From JAFARZ01 sp035651595 (lineage in GTDB: Bacteria > Actinomycetota > Actinomycetes > Streptosporangiales > Streptosporangiaceae): a stretch of 6,544 nt of DNA. The position numbers and the translations under genes are program-made. Positions 5,488 through 6,544 of this stretch are shown here, in pieces. The notes beneath the pieces were generated by a model. It made no database searches. It was not told where the DNA came from and worked only from the letters and a program-made list of their open reading frames with translations. The DNA is taken from positions 1 to 6,544 of the forward strand of contig DASRFJ010000170.1 in the NCBI GenBank assembly GCA_035651595.1, in the 5' to 3' direction. How positions within the stretch are numbered: position 1 is the stretch's first letter; every line of letters starts with the position of its first letter.

Positions 5488-6544
5488 GTGTATGCCAGGA
5501 GGCCGCTATCGGTGCCGGTGATCTGGGCTCACTGGGGGAGTTCGGACTGATCGACGCGCTGACCGCGTGGCTGCCGCCCGGACCGGGGACGCTGGTCGGG
5601 ATCGGCGACGACGCCGCCGTGCTCGCGGCGCCGGACGGCCGCGTGGTGGCCACCACGGACTTCGTGCTCGAGGGGCGGCATTTCCGGCGAGAGTGGTCCG
5701 ATCCGGCCGATATCGGCCACAAGGCGGCGGCCCGCAGCCTGTCCGACGTCGCCGCGATGGGCGCCCGTCCGACCGGCCTGCTCGTGGCCCTGGCCGCGCC
5801 CGCGGACGTGCCCGTGTCGTGGCTCCGCTCGCTCGCTGACGGCTTGGCCGCCGAATCCGCCCGAGCCGGCGCCTCGGTCATCGGCGGTGACACGGCACGC
5901 TCTGACGTGGTAGTTCTCGCGGTCACCGGCCTCGGCGACCTGGACGGCCGCGTGCCGGTGCTCCGCTCCGGGGCCCGCCCCGGAGACGTGGTGGCCGTGG
6001 CGGGCCCGCTGGGTCACGCCGCCGCCGGCCTTGCCCTGCTCACCGCCGGGCTTCGTGAGCCCGCCCGTTTTGTCCGCGCCCAGCTCCGCCCCTCGCCTCC
6101 GTACGACGCAGGCCCGGCGGCGGCCTTGCTGGGCGCCACCGCGATGATCGACGTCAGCGACGGCCTGCTCGCCGACCTGGGCCACGTAGCGGCCGCCAGC
6201 AACGTGCGCATCGACCTCCGTTCGGCCGCACTCGCCGACCCCCTTCTCTTTGATCTCATAACGACAACCGATCTTGTCCCGGAGTCCGCCTCCGTCTCGG
6301 ACGGCGACCCCCACCCCGCCCTCTCGCCCGAGTTCGCCTGGATCCTCACCGGCGGCGAAGACCACTCCCTAGCCGCTACCTTCCCCCCAGCTGTCGACCT
6401 CCCGCCCCCCTGGCGCCCCATAGGAACCGTCCACCCCGTCCCCGCCGCCACGGACCACCCCCCGCCCGCCAACCCCAGCGCGCGAGCCACCCCGACCGTG
6501 CCCCCCACCCCGACCGTGCTCCCCACCCCGACCGTGCTCCCCAC
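5466..6544 (+). CDS. thiL: Thiamine-monophosphate kinase, with repeat-extended C-terminus (3' partial)
   Basis: Phosphorylates thiamine monophosphate with ATP to the cofactor thiamine diphosphate; AIR synthase-related fold, cytoplasmic. Numbering from GTG 5466: GEFGLID at 25-31, GDDAAV at 47-52 (metal/ATP), TTDFVLEGRHF at about 62-72, RSLSDVAAMGARP at about 90-102, GGDTARSD at about 140-147, DVSDGLLADLGH at about 230-241 and GGEDH at 296-300. After PIGTV (about 318-322), where relatives carry a short tail with a conserved GWDHF-like end, this protein becomes Pro/Thr-rich and enters an 18-bp tandem repeat that runs off the window. GTG 5466 is the only ordinary in-frame start near by, but it has no Shine-Dalgarno. 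A perfect AGGAGG (5497-5502) lies 5 nt before an ATC codon at 5508, which would give an N-terminus of the usual family length. The enzyme is certain; start and end are not. Confidence 0.92.
   Translation, partial: MVETSCASVCQEAAIGAGDLGSLGEFGLIDALTAWLPPGPGTLVGIGDDAAVLAAPDGRVVATTDFVLEGRHFRREWSDPADIGHKAAARSLSDVAAMGARPTGLLVALAAPADVPVSWLRSLADGLAAESARAGASVIGGDTARSDVVVLAVTGLGDLDGRVPVLRSGARPGDVVAVAGPLGHAAAGLALLTAGLREPARFVRAQLRPSPPYDAGPAAALLGATAMIDVSDGLLADLGHVAAASNVRIDLRSAALADPLLFDLITTTDLVPESASVSDGDPHPALSPEFAWILTGGEDHSLAATFPPAVDLPPPWRPIGTVHPVPAATDHPPPANPSARATPTVPPTPTVLPTPTVLP
5497..5502 (+). promoter_or_regulatory. Perfect Shine-Dalgarno AGGAGG for thiL
   Basis: AGGAGG followed by CCGCT and then ATC (5508) in the thiL frame. 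The ATG at 5492 and the GTG codons at 5512 and 5518 close by are in other frames that stop quickly. The motif therefore points to translation starting at ATC 5508, or to a changed or misread start codon. Confidence 0.55.
6489..6544. repeat. 18-bp tandem repeat in the thiL 3' end, at least three copies
   Basis: Copies begin at 6489, 6507 and 6525, and a fourth begins at 6543 at the window edge. Copies two and three are identical and the first differs by one base (CCC for CTC). In the thiL frame they read Thr-Pro-Thr-Val-Leu/Pro-Pro style repeats. The period is a multiple of three and keeps the frame open. Confidence 0.93.

Noticed and set aside
5512..5550. Leader peptide from GTG 5512 before thiL
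   Set aside because: The frame ends after 12 codons inside thiL and shares the Shine-Dalgarno that better serves thiL itself; nothing indicates attenuation.
5420..5926. 169-residue N-terminal extension of the RAM-domain protein
   Set aside because: It is antisense to thiL and is an artefact of high-GC open frames; ATG 5419 has a perfect AGGAGG and the domain starts there.
5529..6544. Minus-strand frames opposite thiL, one with Gly-Ser-Thr-Val-Gly repeats
   Set aside because: They mirror thiL and its 18-bp repeat; there is no start signal or family resemblance.

Overview
The window reads as a high-GC actinobacterial chromosome segment. The evidence is strong third-position G/C bias, Shine-Dalgarno motifs of the AGGAGG type, TTG and possibly other non-AUG starts, a coenzyme F420 biosynthesis gene, and a ddl/gpsA/plsC/cofC/thiL neighbourhood of the kind seen in Actinomycetota. 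I cannot place it at genus level. Both ends lie inside short tandem repeats, so the window may be a complete contig that broke at those repeats.

Left part, minus strand, about 1-4390: a compact four-gene operon transcribed right to left, plsC (acyltransferase) > gpsA (glycerol-3-phosphate dehydrogenase) > a trans-sulfuration-type PLP enzyme > ddl (D-Ala-D-Ala ligase). plsC and gpsA overlap by ATGA. The PLP gene starts with TTG 10 nt after the gpsA stop, and ddl follows after 30 nt. GpsA makes glycerol-3-phosphate and PlsC is an acyltransferase of the phospholipid acylation pathway; Ddl makes the dipeptide for peptidoglycan. The operon therefore couples membrane-lipid and cell-wall precursor supply. 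The PLP enzyme's substrate is unclear. The ddl frame has no stop in the window: after the expected C-terminus it runs through a hairpin and a 15-bp minisatellite, reading as Pro-Ser-Ala-Pro-Ala, to the left edge.

Middle, about 4391-5190: a short divergent promoter region and cofC/fbiD on the plus strand, a nucleotidyltransferase of coenzyme F420 synthesis. It converges with a 77-residue stand-alone Lrp/AsnC effector-binding (RAM) protein on the minus strand. The two stop codons lie in two tandem copies of a 37-bp repeat that contains a 24-bp palindrome, a good candidate for a bidirectional terminator and mobile-type repeat.

Right part, about 5420-6544: a second divergent promoter region and thiL (thiamine-monophosphate kinase) on the plus strand. 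Its best Shine-Dalgarno points to an ATC start codon, and its C-terminus runs into an 18-bp tandem repeat (Pro-Thr-Pro-Thr-Val-Leu/Pro) that leaves the window. I found no CRISPR array, tRNA, rRNA, transposase or obvious novel multi-gene system. The unusual content is the set of four tandem repeats, three of them in frame in housekeeping genes, and the start and stop irregularities.
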